From NCBI GenBank assembly GCA_041739225.1, contig JBGSOG010000066.1:1-56802 (forward strand): a stretch of DNA of 56,802 bases, in the 5' to 3' direction. The position numbers and the translations under genes are program-made. The notes beneath the pieces are model-generated. The model saw only the letters and a list, made by a program, of their open reading frames with translations. It made no database searches and was not told where the DNA came from. Numbering within the stretch: the stretch's first letter is position 1; the number at the start of each line of letters is the position of its first letter. Positions 1-6,999 of this stretch are shown piece by piece. The DNA comes from BOKV01 sp041739225. Lineage in GTDB: Bacteria > Pseudomonadota > Alphaproteobacteria > Rhizobiales > Rhizobiaceae.

Positions 1-1
1 A

Positions 2-1807
2 ACCATCAGGGTAAACGCCGAAGGCCAGCAGATACGCCGGGGAATTTTCCGTGATATTCCGCTTCGCCGCCCGGCGCCCAGCGGACTTTGGGACAAGAAC
101 GGTTTCAACCTGAAGGCTGTGCGCCACAACGGTGCTGCTTCCGCCTACCGGACCGAGTGGCAGGGCAATTTCCTGCGCATCTATATTGGCGATTCAGAAG
201 TGTTCATCCCGTCGGGCGAGCACACCTACGAGATTATCTACAATACCACCGGCCAAATGCGCTTCTTCCCCGACAAGGACGAACTCTACTGGAATGTGAC
301 CGGCAATTTCTGGACCTTCTGGATCATGGAGGCATCGGCCACCGTTAATTTGCCTGATGGCGCAGTTGTCACACAGGAAGCTGGATATACCGGCGAATTT
401 GGTGCCACTGGTCCGGGCAAATATTCATCCACCGGCACGGGCCGACGCGACATACAGTTTGAAACCACGGCGCCGCTGGCACCCGAACAAGGCTTCACCA
501 TCGCAGCCGGGTTCACCAAGGGCTTGGTTACACAAAGCGGTTCGTCTGCCTTTTTCACCAATATTGTTGCCAATATCGGCGCAATCATTTTCGGTGTCGG
601 CTGGCTGGTAGTGCCGCTGTACTACCTCATCACCTGGTGGCGTGTGGGCCGTGACCCGCCGGGCGAGACCGTGATCCCGCTGTTTCACCCGCCGGAAAAC
701 CTTTCGCCTGCGGCCATGTCTTACGTGCATTTCAAGACGTTCCGCAATGCAGGGCGAGGTGCCAGTCTGTCGTTCATCGCGGCCCTGTTGTCTTTGGGTG
801 TTCGCAAACTGCTGGTGATCGACGAGGATCCATCCGGCACGGTGACTTTCCGCCGGGGCGAAGCGCAGGGTGTGGACACGGCCAGCCTGCCGTCCGGCGA
901 GCGCGCGCTTTACACCGGGCTGTTGCAATCGCGCGAAGCCTTGAGCCTCACCAAGATCAACGGGCCGCTGCTGCAAAAAGCCCATGAAGGATTGCAATCG
1001 GCCATTCGCAACGAATACGCCGGAAAATTCTACAAGCACAATATCGGCTGGTTTGTGCCGGGCATTCTGGTTGGTGTCATCGCCTTCTTCGTGGGTCTGA
1101 TCATTCAAAGTCCGCCGGAGATCGCCTTGGCGGGGCTGATGCCGGGCCTGTTCGGAACCCTTGCTGCCTGTGGATTGATGTTGTTTGGCTGGTGGTTCTG
1201 GAACTCGCCCTCTGCCCGGACATTCAGCAAAATCGTTGGTGGCATCTTGCTGTTGGTGGGGGCGGCAATCCTGCTGGGTACAGCCTATGGCATCTGGTCA
1301 ACACCCATTCCAGCATTGTTCAAAATGGGGGGGTTCCTGGTCATGCTCGGAATTTCTACCATGGCAGCAATGGGCCATCTGATCGGCGCGCCGACGCTGG
1401 AAGGCGCCAAGGTGCTTTCGCGCATAGAGGGCTTCAAGCTTTATCTCACCACGGCAGAAACCAACCGCATGAACATGCGCGATGCCCCGCAAATGAGCGA
1501 GGAATTGTTCGAACGCTATCTGCCCTATGCAGCCGGGCTTGGCGTCGAGGAGCCCTGGTCCAATGCATTTTCCGCCCATCTTGCCCGCGTCGCCCCCTTG
1601 CAGGAACGCGACCGGCAATACCACCCCGGCTGGTACCGGGGGCGTGACTTTGATCTCGGCTCGCTCGCCCGCGCCACCGGCGCATCGGTTGCCGCAGTAT
1701 CGGCGGCCATGGCGTCTTCCATGCCGGCACCCAAGTCCAGCTCCGGTTCCAGCGGAGGCGGATTTTCCGGCGGCGGCGGCGGTGGCGGCGGTGGTGGTGG
1801 TTGGTAG
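2..1807 (+). CDS. DUF2207 domain membrane protein, 5' truncated
   Basis: The reading frame is open from base 2, so the true start lies outside the window; the first internal GTG (119) is not the start. The N-terminal part contains GIFRDIP, typical of DUF2207 proteins, followed by the extracytoplasmic beta-rich domain. A membrane segment lies around bases 570-640 and three or four more around 1050-1390. The protein ends in a Ser/Gly tail of about 30 residues (SGGGFSGGGG...W), which is characteristic of this family. The molecular function is unknown. In relatives DUF2207 genes commonly sit near lemA and between glyQ and glyS, which fits the glyS gene 540 bp downstream; glyQ would then be expected just left of the window. 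The family call is firm, function is not inferred. Confidence 0.85.
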   Translation, partial: TIRVNAEGQQIRRGIFRDIPLRRPAPSGLWDKNGFNLKAVRHNGAASAYRTEWQGNFLRIYIGDSEVFIPSGEHTYEIIYNTTGQMRFFPDKDELYWNVTGNFWTFWIMEASATVNLPDGAVVTQEAGYTGEFGATGPGKYSSTGTGRRDIQFETTAPLAPEQGFTIAAGFTKGLVTQSGSSAFFTNIVANIGAIIFGVGWLVVPLYYLITWWRVGRDPPGETVIPLFHPPENLSPAAMSYVHFKTFRNAGRGASLSFIAALLSLGVRKLLVIDEDPSGTVTFRRGEAQGVDTASLPSGERALYTGLLQSREALSLTKINGPLLQKAHEGLQSAIRNEYAGKFYKHNIGWFVPGILVGVIAFFVGLIIQSPPEIALAGLMPGLFGTLAACGLMLFGWWFWNSPSARTFSKIVGGILLLVGAAILLGTAYGIWSTPIPALFKMGGFLVMLGISTMAAMGHLIGAPTLEGAKVLSRIEGFKLYLTTAETNRMNMRDAPQMSEELFERYLPYAAGLGVEEPWSNAFSAHLARVAPLQERDRQYHPGWYRGRDFDLGSLARATGASVAAVSAAMASSMPAPKSSSGSSGGGFSGGGGGGGGGGGW

Positions 1808-1867
1808 GAGACACAGCGTTCAACGCCCACGTCTTTCAGTTCAACCAAAGACTGGTAGTCTGCTCAC

Positions 1868-1884
1868 CTTGGAATTGTTCCAAA
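1868..1884 (+). promoter_or_regulatory. Irr/ICE-like inverted repeat upstream of the CDGSH gene
   Basis: CTTGGAATTGTTCCAAA contains a perfect six-base inverted repeat, TTGGAA and TTCCAA, separated by three bases. It resembles the rhizobial iron control element bound by Irr (consensus recalled as TTTAGAA-N3-TTCTAAA), with three differences. It lies 13 bases before the ATG of an iron-sulfur protein gene, so a repressor bound here would cover the ribosome-binding region. The same sequence could also form a short RNA hairpin. Confidence 0.35.
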
Positions 1885-1897
1885 CAAGGGAAAAATC

Positions 1898-2137
1898 ATG
1901 ACAAAAGGCCACATTGCAGGAACGCAGCCGATCGCCGTCGATGTTGAAGCTGGCAAAGCCTATTTCTGGTGCTCTTGCGGCCACTCGAAGAACCAGCCTT
2001 TCTGCGATGGATCGCACAAGGGCAGCGAGTTCAACCCGGTAAAGTGGGAAGCAACAGAAAACGGCACAAAATGGTTCTGCGCCTGCAAGCAGACCGGCAA
2101 GCAGCCGTTTTGTGATGGCAGCCACAAATCGCTCTGA
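1898..2137 (+). CDS. CDGSH iron-sulfur domain protein (two domains)
   Basis: A 79-aa soluble protein with two CDGSH-type 2Fe-2S motifs of form C-x-C-x8-C-x3-H. The first uses C25, C27, C36 and H40; the second uses C61, C63, C72 and H76. Each carries the diagnostic PFCDGSH segment. Three-Cys-one-His clusters of this family are redox-active and labile and are associated with iron or cluster handling; the exact role in bacteria is not settled. The double arrangement resembles mitochondrial CISD3 rather than single-domain mitoNEET. Start: ATG after an AAGGGAAA purine stretch. An inverted repeat resembling an iron-response operator lies immediately upstream and a stem-loop follows the stop, so it may be its own transcription unit. 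Confidence 0.9.
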   Translation: MTKGHIAGTQPIAVDVEAGKAYFWCSCGHSKNQPFCDGSHKGSEFNPVKWEATENGTKWFCACKQTGKQPFCDGSHKSL

Positions 2138-2166
2138 AAACACCAAACAGTCGATTTTCTCTGTTG

Positions 2167-2193
2167 CAGCCCTGCCACATGGTGACAGGGCTG
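2167..2193 (+). terminator. stem-loop after the CDGSH gene
   Basis: CAGCCCTG (2167-2174) and CAGGGCTG (2186-2193) form a perfect 8-bp stem with an 11-base loop, 29 bases after the CDGSH stop. It is followed by TAATCGCTT rather than a run of T, so it is only a weak intrinsic terminator candidate or an mRNA 3'-end structure. Confidence 0.4.
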
Positions 2194-2233
2194 TAATCGC
2201 TTGCTAAGCCCGCGCAGTCCTTTGGAGTGCGCA

Positions 2234-2344
2234 ATGCCTGACCTGCTGATTGAATTGTTTTCGGAAGAAATACCCGCCCGCCCGTCTGACCGCAGCGCAG
2301 CGAGGACGGACAATTCCAACAAGTGCATGCGGGAAGTGAATTGA
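2234..2344 (+). other. 36-codon leader ORF made from a duplicated glyS start
   Basis: An ATG with a good ribosome-binding site (GGAG, seven bases upstream) opens a 36-codon frame whose first 16 residues equal the N-terminus of GlyS (MPDLLIELFSEEIPAR). It then diverges and stops at TGA 2342-2344, one base before the real glyS ATG at 2346. The 41 bases 2234-2274 are identical to 2346-2386. It is probably the former glyS start cut off by an insertion or duplication. It could couple translation into glyS by termination-reinitiation; a functional peptide is unlikely. Confidence 0.5.
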
Positions 2345-2386
2345 GATGCCTGACCTGCTGATTGAATTGTTTTCGGAAGAAATACC
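2234..2386 (+). repeat. 41-bp direct repeat of the glyS 5' end
   Basis: Bases 2234-2274 recur exactly at 2346-2386 (period 112 bp). The next three codons encode Pro-Ala-Arg in both copies but with different synonymous codons (CCC GCC CGC against CCG GCT CGT). The segment between copies holds a GC-rich stretch with CCGTC/GACGG ends and a core (CGCAGCGCAGCGAG) like the core of the palindromic element at 3771-3825. Confidence 0.9.
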
Positions 2387-4823
2387 GGCTCGTATGCAGC
2401 GCAAGGCCGCTGGCGATCTGCGCAAGGCCGTGACTGACGCGCTGGTGGATGCCGGTCTCACCTATGAGGGTGCTCGCGAATACTGGACACCACGGCGTTT
2501 GGCGCTCGACATCCGTGGGCTGACCGCCCGTTCCGCTGACATGCGCGAAGAAAAGAAAGGCCCGCGCGTTGGCTCGCCGCAACAGGCGATTGACGGTTTC
2601 CTGCGCTCGGCCGGGCTGCAATCGATTGACGAGGCGCAAATCATTTCCGACCCCAAGAAGGGTGAGTTTTATGTCGCCTGGCTCAACAAGCCGGGGCGCG
2701 AGGCGAAGGAAATCATCGCGCAGGCAATGCCGCCGATCATCCGCAATTTTCCATGGCCAAAATCGATGCGCTGGGGCGAAGCCTCGCGCGAGCCCGGGTC
2801 GCTGCGCTGGGTGCGGCCGCTCAAATCCATGCTCTGCCTGTTTGGTCCTGAGACCGAAGAGCCGGAAATCATTCCGTTTGAAGTGGACGGCCTCATTGCC
2901 GGCAATGTCACGTTCGGCCACCGCTTCCTTGCGCCCGATGCAATTGTTGTCAAACGCTTCGACGATTACGTCGCCAAACTGGAAGCAGCCAAGGTCATTC
3001 TGGATGCCGAACGGCGCAAGGAGATCATCCTTGCTGACGCCAGGAACCTTGCGTTTGCCCAGGGTTTCGAACTTGTGGAAGACGAGGGCCTGCTGGAGGA
3101 AGCGGGCAATCTGGTTGAGTGGCCGACCGTCATCATGGGGTCGTTTGAGGAACAGTTCCTTGCCCTGCCGGACGAGGTGACGCGGCTGACGATCCGCGAA
3201 AACCAGAAGTGTTTCGTTCTGAAGACTTCCCTCTCCCCCGCAAGGGGGGAGAGGGGTTCACTCACCAACCGCTTTCTGCTGGTCTCCAACATCATTCCTG
3301 CCGATGGCGGCAAGGAAATTGCCCGTGGCAATGGCAAAGTGGTGCGCGCCCGTCTTTCGGACGCCAAGTTTTTCTGGGAAAGCGATCTGCAGATTGCCCG
3401 CGCGCCCGGCGGGTTCGACAAGTGGATCGGCAATCTCGACAATGTCACCTTCCATGCCAAGCTGGGCAGCCAGGGCGAGCGGGTAAAGCGTATCGTTGCC
3501 CTGGCGCGGGAGCTCGCACCCTTGGTCGGTGCAGACCCGGAGGCTGCGGCGCAGGCAGCATATCTGGCCAAGGCCGATCTGCAGTCGGCCATGGTGTTCG
3601 AGTTCCCTGAATTGCAGGGCCGCATGGGGCGGCTGTATTACGAGGCTTATGCAGCTTCGCCTTCGTCCTTCGAGGCTGGGCCAGATGGCCTCGCACCTCA
3701 GGATGAAGGCGAAGTTCCGGCGTATGCGCCCGGCATCGAAAGCGCAGCTACAGGCGATGACAACATCACAAATCAGCCTCATCCTGAGGTGCGAGCGCAG
3801 CGAGCCTCGAAGGACGAGGCTGATTGGCCAATGGCTACCAATGCCGCTATCGGCCTCGCCATCGAGGAGCATTATTCGCCGCTTGGACCGTCCGACAACG
3901 TGCCGTCAAACCCAGTCTCGGTTGCCGTGGCGCTGGCCGACAAGCTGGATACGCTGGTCGGCTTCTGGGCCATCGACGAAAAACCCACTGGCTCGAAGGA
4001 CCCCTACGCGCTTCGCCGTGCTGCGCTGGGTGTAATCCGGCTGGTGCTGGAGAACGGGATTCGGGTGGGGCTTGGAAAAGCAGGGAGGCAGGCCGCAATT
4101 TTGGTGCAAGAGAACCCGGATGGAATTTCAGGTCCGGGCATAGATGCCATACCCGACCTCCTTTCCTTCTTCCATGACCGCCTGAAAGTGTTCCTGCGCG
4201 ATGCCGGCTCACGGCACGATCTGATCGACGCCGTTTTGGGCACTGCTTCCCTCTCCCCCCTTGCGGGGGAGATGTCGCCGAAGGCGACAGAGGGGGGTAA
4301 TCCGCTCACCCAGTCGCCCCCCTCTGTCCGCAATGCGGACATCTCCCCCGCAAGGGGGGAGAGGGCCACCCGGCTTCCAGCCGCCCGCGTGAGCGGAGAA
4401 AACGACGACCTTCTCCTCGTCGTCATGAAGGTGCGGGCGCTGCAAAAGCTGGTCGAGTCCGAGGACGGGAAGAACCTCATCGCCGGCTACAAGCGCGCTG
4501 CCAACATCCTTGCCGCCGAGGAGAAGAAGGGCACCGCGATTGCGCCAGCCGTCAACCCGGCGCTGTTTGTCGATGATGCCGAAAAGGCGTTGTTTGCAGC
4601 GCTGGAGACCGCTTCGGCAACAGTTTCAACAGCGATGGCCAGCGAGGATTTCGAGGCGGCGATGTCGGCCCTTGCCAACCTGCGCGCACCCATCGATGCG
4701 TTCTTTGAGGGTGTGATGGTCAATTCCGACGACGCTGGGGTGCGGGCAAACCGGCTGGCAATGCTGGCAGCCATTCGGTCGTCGGTTCATTTCGTCGCTG
4801 ATTTCTCGAAAATTGCCGGGTAG
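2346..4823 (+). CDS. glyS: glycyl-tRNA synthetase beta subunit with in-frame insertions
   Basis: Beta subunit of the alpha2-beta2 glycyl-tRNA synthetase, which charges tRNA-Gly in the cytoplasm; the catalytic alpha subunit gene glyQ is not in the window. The conserved N-terminus (MPDLLIELFSEEIPAR), the ENQKCFVL block, the VSVAVALADKLDTLVGFW and GSKDPYALRRAALGVIRLV blocks and a C-terminal anticodon-binding region identify it. It is 825 aa against roughly 690-700 in most relatives. The extra length lies at residues about 295-304 (SLSPARGERG), 437-493 and 635-673, each encoded by palindromic repeats and all kept in frame. The ATG at 2346 is used because the upstream identical ATG (2234) runs into a stop. 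The core motifs look intact, so the enzyme is probably functional with surface loops added. Confidence 0.95.
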   Translation: MPDLLIELFSEEIPARMQRKAAGDLRKAVTDALVDAGLTYEGAREYWTPRRLALDIRGLTARSADMREEKKGPRVGSPQQAIDGFLRSAGLQSIDEAQIISDPKKGEFYVAWLNKPGREAKEIIAQAMPPIIRNFPWPKSMRWGEASREPGSLRWVRPLKSMLCLFGPETEEPEIIPFEVDGLIAGNVTFGHRFLAPDAIVVKRFDDYVAKLEAAKVILDAERRKEIILADARNLAFAQGFELVEDEGLLEEAGNLVEWPTVIMGSFEEQFLALPDEVTRLTIRENQKCFVLKTSLSPARGERGSLTNRFLLVSNIIPADGGKEIARGNGKVVRARLSDAKFFWESDLQIARAPGGFDKWIGNLDNVTFHAKLGSQGERVKRIVALARELAPLVGADPEAAAQAAYLAKADLQSAMVFEFPELQGRMGRLYYEAYAASPSSFEAGPDGLAPQDEGEVPAYAPGIESAATGDDNITNQPHPEVRAQRASKDEADWPMATNAAIGLAIEEHYSPLGPSDNVPSNPVSVAVALADKLDTLVGFWAIDEKPTGSKDPYALRRAALGVIRLVLENGIRVGLGKAGRQAAILVQENPDGISGPGIDAIPDLLSFFHDRLKVFLRDAGSRHDLIDAVLGTASLSPLAGEMSPKATEGGNPLTQSPPSVRNADISPARGERATRLPAARVSGENDDLLLVVMKVRALQKLVESEDGKNLIAGYKRAANILAAEEKKGTAIAPAVNPALFVDDAEKALFAALETASATVSTAMASEDFEAAMSALANLRAPIDAFFEGVMVNSDDAGVRANRLAMLAAIRSSVHFVADFSKIAG
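3229..3255. repeat. palindromic element A inside glyS
   Basis: An 11-bp perfect inverted repeat, CCCTCTCCCCC (3229-3239) and GGGGGAGAGGG (3245-3255), with a GCAAG loop. It is translated in frame as LSPARGERG between two conserved blocks of GlyS. It equals one end of the longer elements at 4249-4297 and 4317-4365. Confidence 0.85.
3655..3714 (-). repeat. palindromic element B inside glyS
   Basis: CTTCGCCTTCGTCCT at the left and AGGATGAAGGCGAAG at the right are complementary at 14 of 15 positions. Internally it shares TCCTTCGAGGC and CTCGCACCTCAGGATGA with the reverse complement of element C (3771-3825), so B and C are inverted copies of one family with different centres. It is translated in frame as part of GlyS residues 437-456. 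Confidence 0.8.
3771..3825 (+). repeat. palindromic element C inside glyS
   Basis: Outer arms AATCAGCCTC (3771-3780) and GAGGCTGATT (3816-3825) are perfect complements, and TCCT/AGGA continue the stem. The core (GTGCGAGCGCAGCGAGCCTC) matches a type of intergenic palindrome abundant in rhizobial genomes. It is translated in frame as HPEVRAQRASKDEA. Confidence 0.85.
4249..4297 (-). repeat. palindromic element D inside glyS
   Basis: A 49-bp element starting CCCTCTCC and ending GAGGGGGG. It is the reverse complement of element E except for the central stem-loop, GTCGCCGAAGGCGAC, itself self-complementary. Translated in frame as LSPLAGEMSPKATEGG. Confidence 0.85.
4317..4365 (+). repeat. palindromic element E inside glyS
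   Basis: A 49-bp inverted partner of element D, 19 bp away. Its central stem-loop is GTCCGCAATGCGGAC, different in sequence from that of D but still self-complementary, so the base pairing is conserved. Its right end repeats element A. Translated in frame (SPPSVRNADISPARGER). Confidence 0.85.
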
Positions 4824-4895
4824 GGCAACAAACGCACCAAATTTTTACGACTGACCGCTAGTCTGCCGCCAACTGACAATTGGGAAACGGTGGTC

Positions 4896-5135
4896 ATGAC
4901 CATGAAATTTGCAAAACCGGCTGAAAAACCAGTTGAAAACCGCGCCTTTGCTCGTGGTGCCTTGTTTGCATTGCTCACGCTCATTGTCGTCGGCTGCGCC
5001 TATGGCTCATGGCGCTCGCTGTTTGCCTTCGATCTGGTGATGTGCGTGATTTATACGCTCGCCGCGCTTGCCGGCGTTGCCGGAGCATGGGTGCTGCACC
5101 GCGAACAGCAATTGTTCAGCGGCGAGCGCAAATAG
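4896..5135 (+). CDS. small membrane protein, hypothetical
   Basis: A 79-aa protein with a charged N-terminus and two predicted membrane helices (about residues 24-39 and 48-67), ending in a short basic cytoplasmic or periplasmic tail (SGERK). I do not recognise a family. The ATG at 4896 is preferred because GGGAAA lies eight bases before it; GTG 4890 and ATG 4902 are alternatives. It follows glyS by 72 bp on the same strand and converges with the next gene, whose stop is three bases away. Confidence 0.6.
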   Translation: MTMKFAKPAEKPVENRAFARGALFALLTLIVVGCAYGSWRSLFAFDLVMCVIYTLAALAGVAGAWVLHREQQLFSGERK

Positions 5136-5136
5136 A

Positions 5137-5154
5137 CTTACGCAAAAGCGTAAG
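5137..5154. terminator. hairpin at a convergent gene junction
   Basis: CTTACGC-AAAA-GCGTAAG is a perfect 7-bp hairpin between two genes that end tail to tail; it overlaps the last codons of the minus-strand gene. No T-run follows on either strand, so it is at best a weak bidirectional terminator or mRNA end barrier. Confidence 0.35.
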
Positions 5155-5551
5155 CGGCAGCGATAACCGAGGCCGCAAGGCAAAGCGTTCCGGTTACATG
5201 CAGGGCCGGAACCCAGCTTGGCGGACCGCCGCGCCGCGACCATCCCGCTGCCATCAGGTTGAGGAACCCGATGATTGCCAGCAACACGGCGGCAAACACC
5301 AGCTTGAGCGTGAAGGCCGCGCTGTCGATCCAGCCATCGCCGGAAACCGCCATCAACAGACCTGTAACCCACAACACGAGTATGGCCGCCAGCGCGCTCA
5401 GCCGGTACCACTTGCGCAGCGCATTGGTCAGTTCCGGCGCCGGCAGATCGTGCGGACCGCGTGCCAGCATCAGGAATATGTTGCCAAGGCTGGCCCCTGC
5501 GCCCAACATCAGCGCCAACAAATGAACGGCCTTCAAGGTCGAAAAGATCAT
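5138..5551 (-). CDS. four-helix integral membrane protein, hypothetical
   Basis: A 137-aa hydrophobic protein with about four membrane helices and a conserved-looking N-terminus (STLKAVHLLALMLGAG). The His in helix 1 and the overall layout recall the HemJ/CopD-like four-helix families, but I cannot assign it. The start at 5551 is chosen because AAGGA lies six bases upstream; the ATG at 5557 would leave no room for a ribosome site. It is convergent with the small membrane protein gene and followed on the same strand, upstream, by purD-facing intergenic sequence of 58 bp. Confidence 0.7.
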   Translation of the reverse strand: MIFSTLKAVHLLALMLGAGASLGNIFLMLARGPHDLPAPELTNALRKWYRLSALAAILVLWVTGLLMAVSGDGWIDSAAFTLKLVFAAVLLAIIGFLNLMAAGWSRRGGPPSWVPALHVTGTLCLAASVIAAAYAFA

Positions 5552-5609
5552 GGCCATTCCTTCGCCGGTTCAAAAAACGAGTATAGCGGCACAACACGCA
5601 TCGTAAAGG

Positions 5610-6878
5610 CTAGCGCGAAGCAATTGCCCGCCAGCCGATATCACGGCGGTAGAACCCTTCGGCCCACTTGATCTTGCCGACCGCATCATAGGCACGCGAC
5701 TGTGCATCTGAAATGGTTCTGCCAGTCGCAGTCACACCAAGAACACGCCCGCCATTGGCGATGAGTTCGCCATCCCTGAGCGCGGTTCCGGCATGGAAAA
5801 CCATCGCCCCTTGCGCCTGTGCCGCATCAATGCCGCTGATCACCCCGCCGCGCGCCGGTTCACCGGGATAGCCTTTTGCCGCCATGACCACGGTCAGTGC
5901 CACATCGCTGGACCACTGCGCGTCAACTGAAAGCAGGTCACCGTCAATGGATGCCAATAGCAATTCAACAAGGTCGGATTTCAGCCGTGGCATCAAGACC
6001 TGGGTTTCCGGGTCACCAAAGCGTACATTGTATTCGATCAGCTTGGGACCTTCATCGGTCAGCATCAGCCCGGCATAAAGAATGCCGTGAAATGGCATGC
6101 CGCGATGGTGCATGGCGGCCAGAGTTGGCACAATGATGTTGCCCATCACATCGCTGATGGTTTCATCGTCCAACACGGCTGCGGGCGAAAACGCGCCCAT
6201 GCCGCCTGTGTTGGGTCCGGTATCGCCTTCACCGACGCGTTTGTGGTCCTGGGCTGTTCCCAGCAACAATGCGGTCTGGCCGTCGCACAAGGCAAAAAGG
6301 CTTGCCTCTTCGCCTTCCAGAAATTCCTCAACGACAACCTCTGCGCCTGCGAGCCCGAATGAGCCCTCAAAGCAGTCATCGATGGCCGAGCAAGCCTCAG
6401 TCACGCTCATCGCAACCGTCACACCTTTTCCTGCAGCAAGGCCATCCGCCTTGATCACGATGGGTGCGCCCTGCGCCCGCACATATGCCTTGGCTTTCGG
6501 CGCATTGTTGAACCGCTGATAGGCCGCCGTCGGTATGTCGTATTGCGCGCACAAATCCTTGGTGAAACCCTTGGAGCCTTCCAGTTGCGCGGCCTTTGCC
6601 GACGGGCCGAATGCCTTGATCCCCGCTGCTTCCAGTGCATCCACGAGGCCATGGACCAGCGGCTGCTCCGGGCCAACGACAACCAACCCGATATCGGCTT
6701 CGGAACAAAATGCGATGATCGCCGAATGATTGGCGATATCCAGCGCGACAAGGCTCGCCTGTTTTGCGATACCCGGGTTTCCCGGGGCGCACCAAAGCAT
6801 GTCGCACAGCGGCGACTGGCGTATTTTCCAGGCGAGTGCATGTTCGCGGCCGCCAGAGCCGATGATCAGAATATTCAT
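5610..6878 (-). CDS. purD: phosphoribosylamine-glycine ligase
   Basis: GAR synthetase: joins glycine to 5-phosphoribosylamine with ATP in purine biosynthesis, cytoplasmic. At 422 aa it has the family's usual length. The N-terminal domain begins MNILIIGSGGREHALAWK with GSGGREHA at residues 7-14. The ATP-grasp domain carries PIVIKADGLAAGKGV, VVEEFLEGEEAS and the GPNTGGMGAFSP block, and the C-terminal part has YNVRFGDPETQVL. It stands alone, with 58 bp to the neighbouring gene downstream and a 121-bp divergent region shared with ubiA upstream. The assignment is unambiguous. Confidence 0.97.
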   Translation of the reverse strand: MNILIIGSGGREHALAWKIRQSPLCDMLWCAPGNPGIAKQASLVALDIANHSAIIAFCSEADIGLVVVGPEQPLVHGLVDALEAAGIKAFGPSAKAAQLEGSKGFTKDLCAQYDIPTAAYQRFNNAPKAKAYVRAQGAPIVIKADGLAAGKGVTVAMSVTEACSAIDDCFEGSFGLAGAEVVVEEFLEGEEASLFALCDGQTALLLGTAQDHKRVGEGDTGPNTGGMGAFSPAAVLDDETISDVMGNIIVPTLAAMHHRGMPFHGILYAGLMLTDEGPKLIEYNVRFGDPETQVLMPRLKSDLVELLLASIDGDLLSVDAQWSSDVALTVVMAAKGYPGEPARGGVISGIDAAQAQGAMVFHAGTALRDGELIANGGRVLGVTATGRTISDAQSRAYDAVGKIKWAEGFYRRDIGWRAIASR

Positions 6879-6999
6879 GTTCGATCCACTGAAAACCCAT
6901 GCCCTGCCATAGCGCCTTCACAGTGCAAGTCCAAGTGCATGGCATAAATGCCGGTTCAAACGCACTTGACCGACTGTTGAAAACCCGGAAACTGCCATC

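Noticed and set aside
1740..1804. GC-rich glycine tract as a repeat or assembly artefact
   Set aside because: Gly-rich C-termini ending in Gly-Trp are typical of DUF2207/LemA-linked proteins, so this is normal coding sequence.
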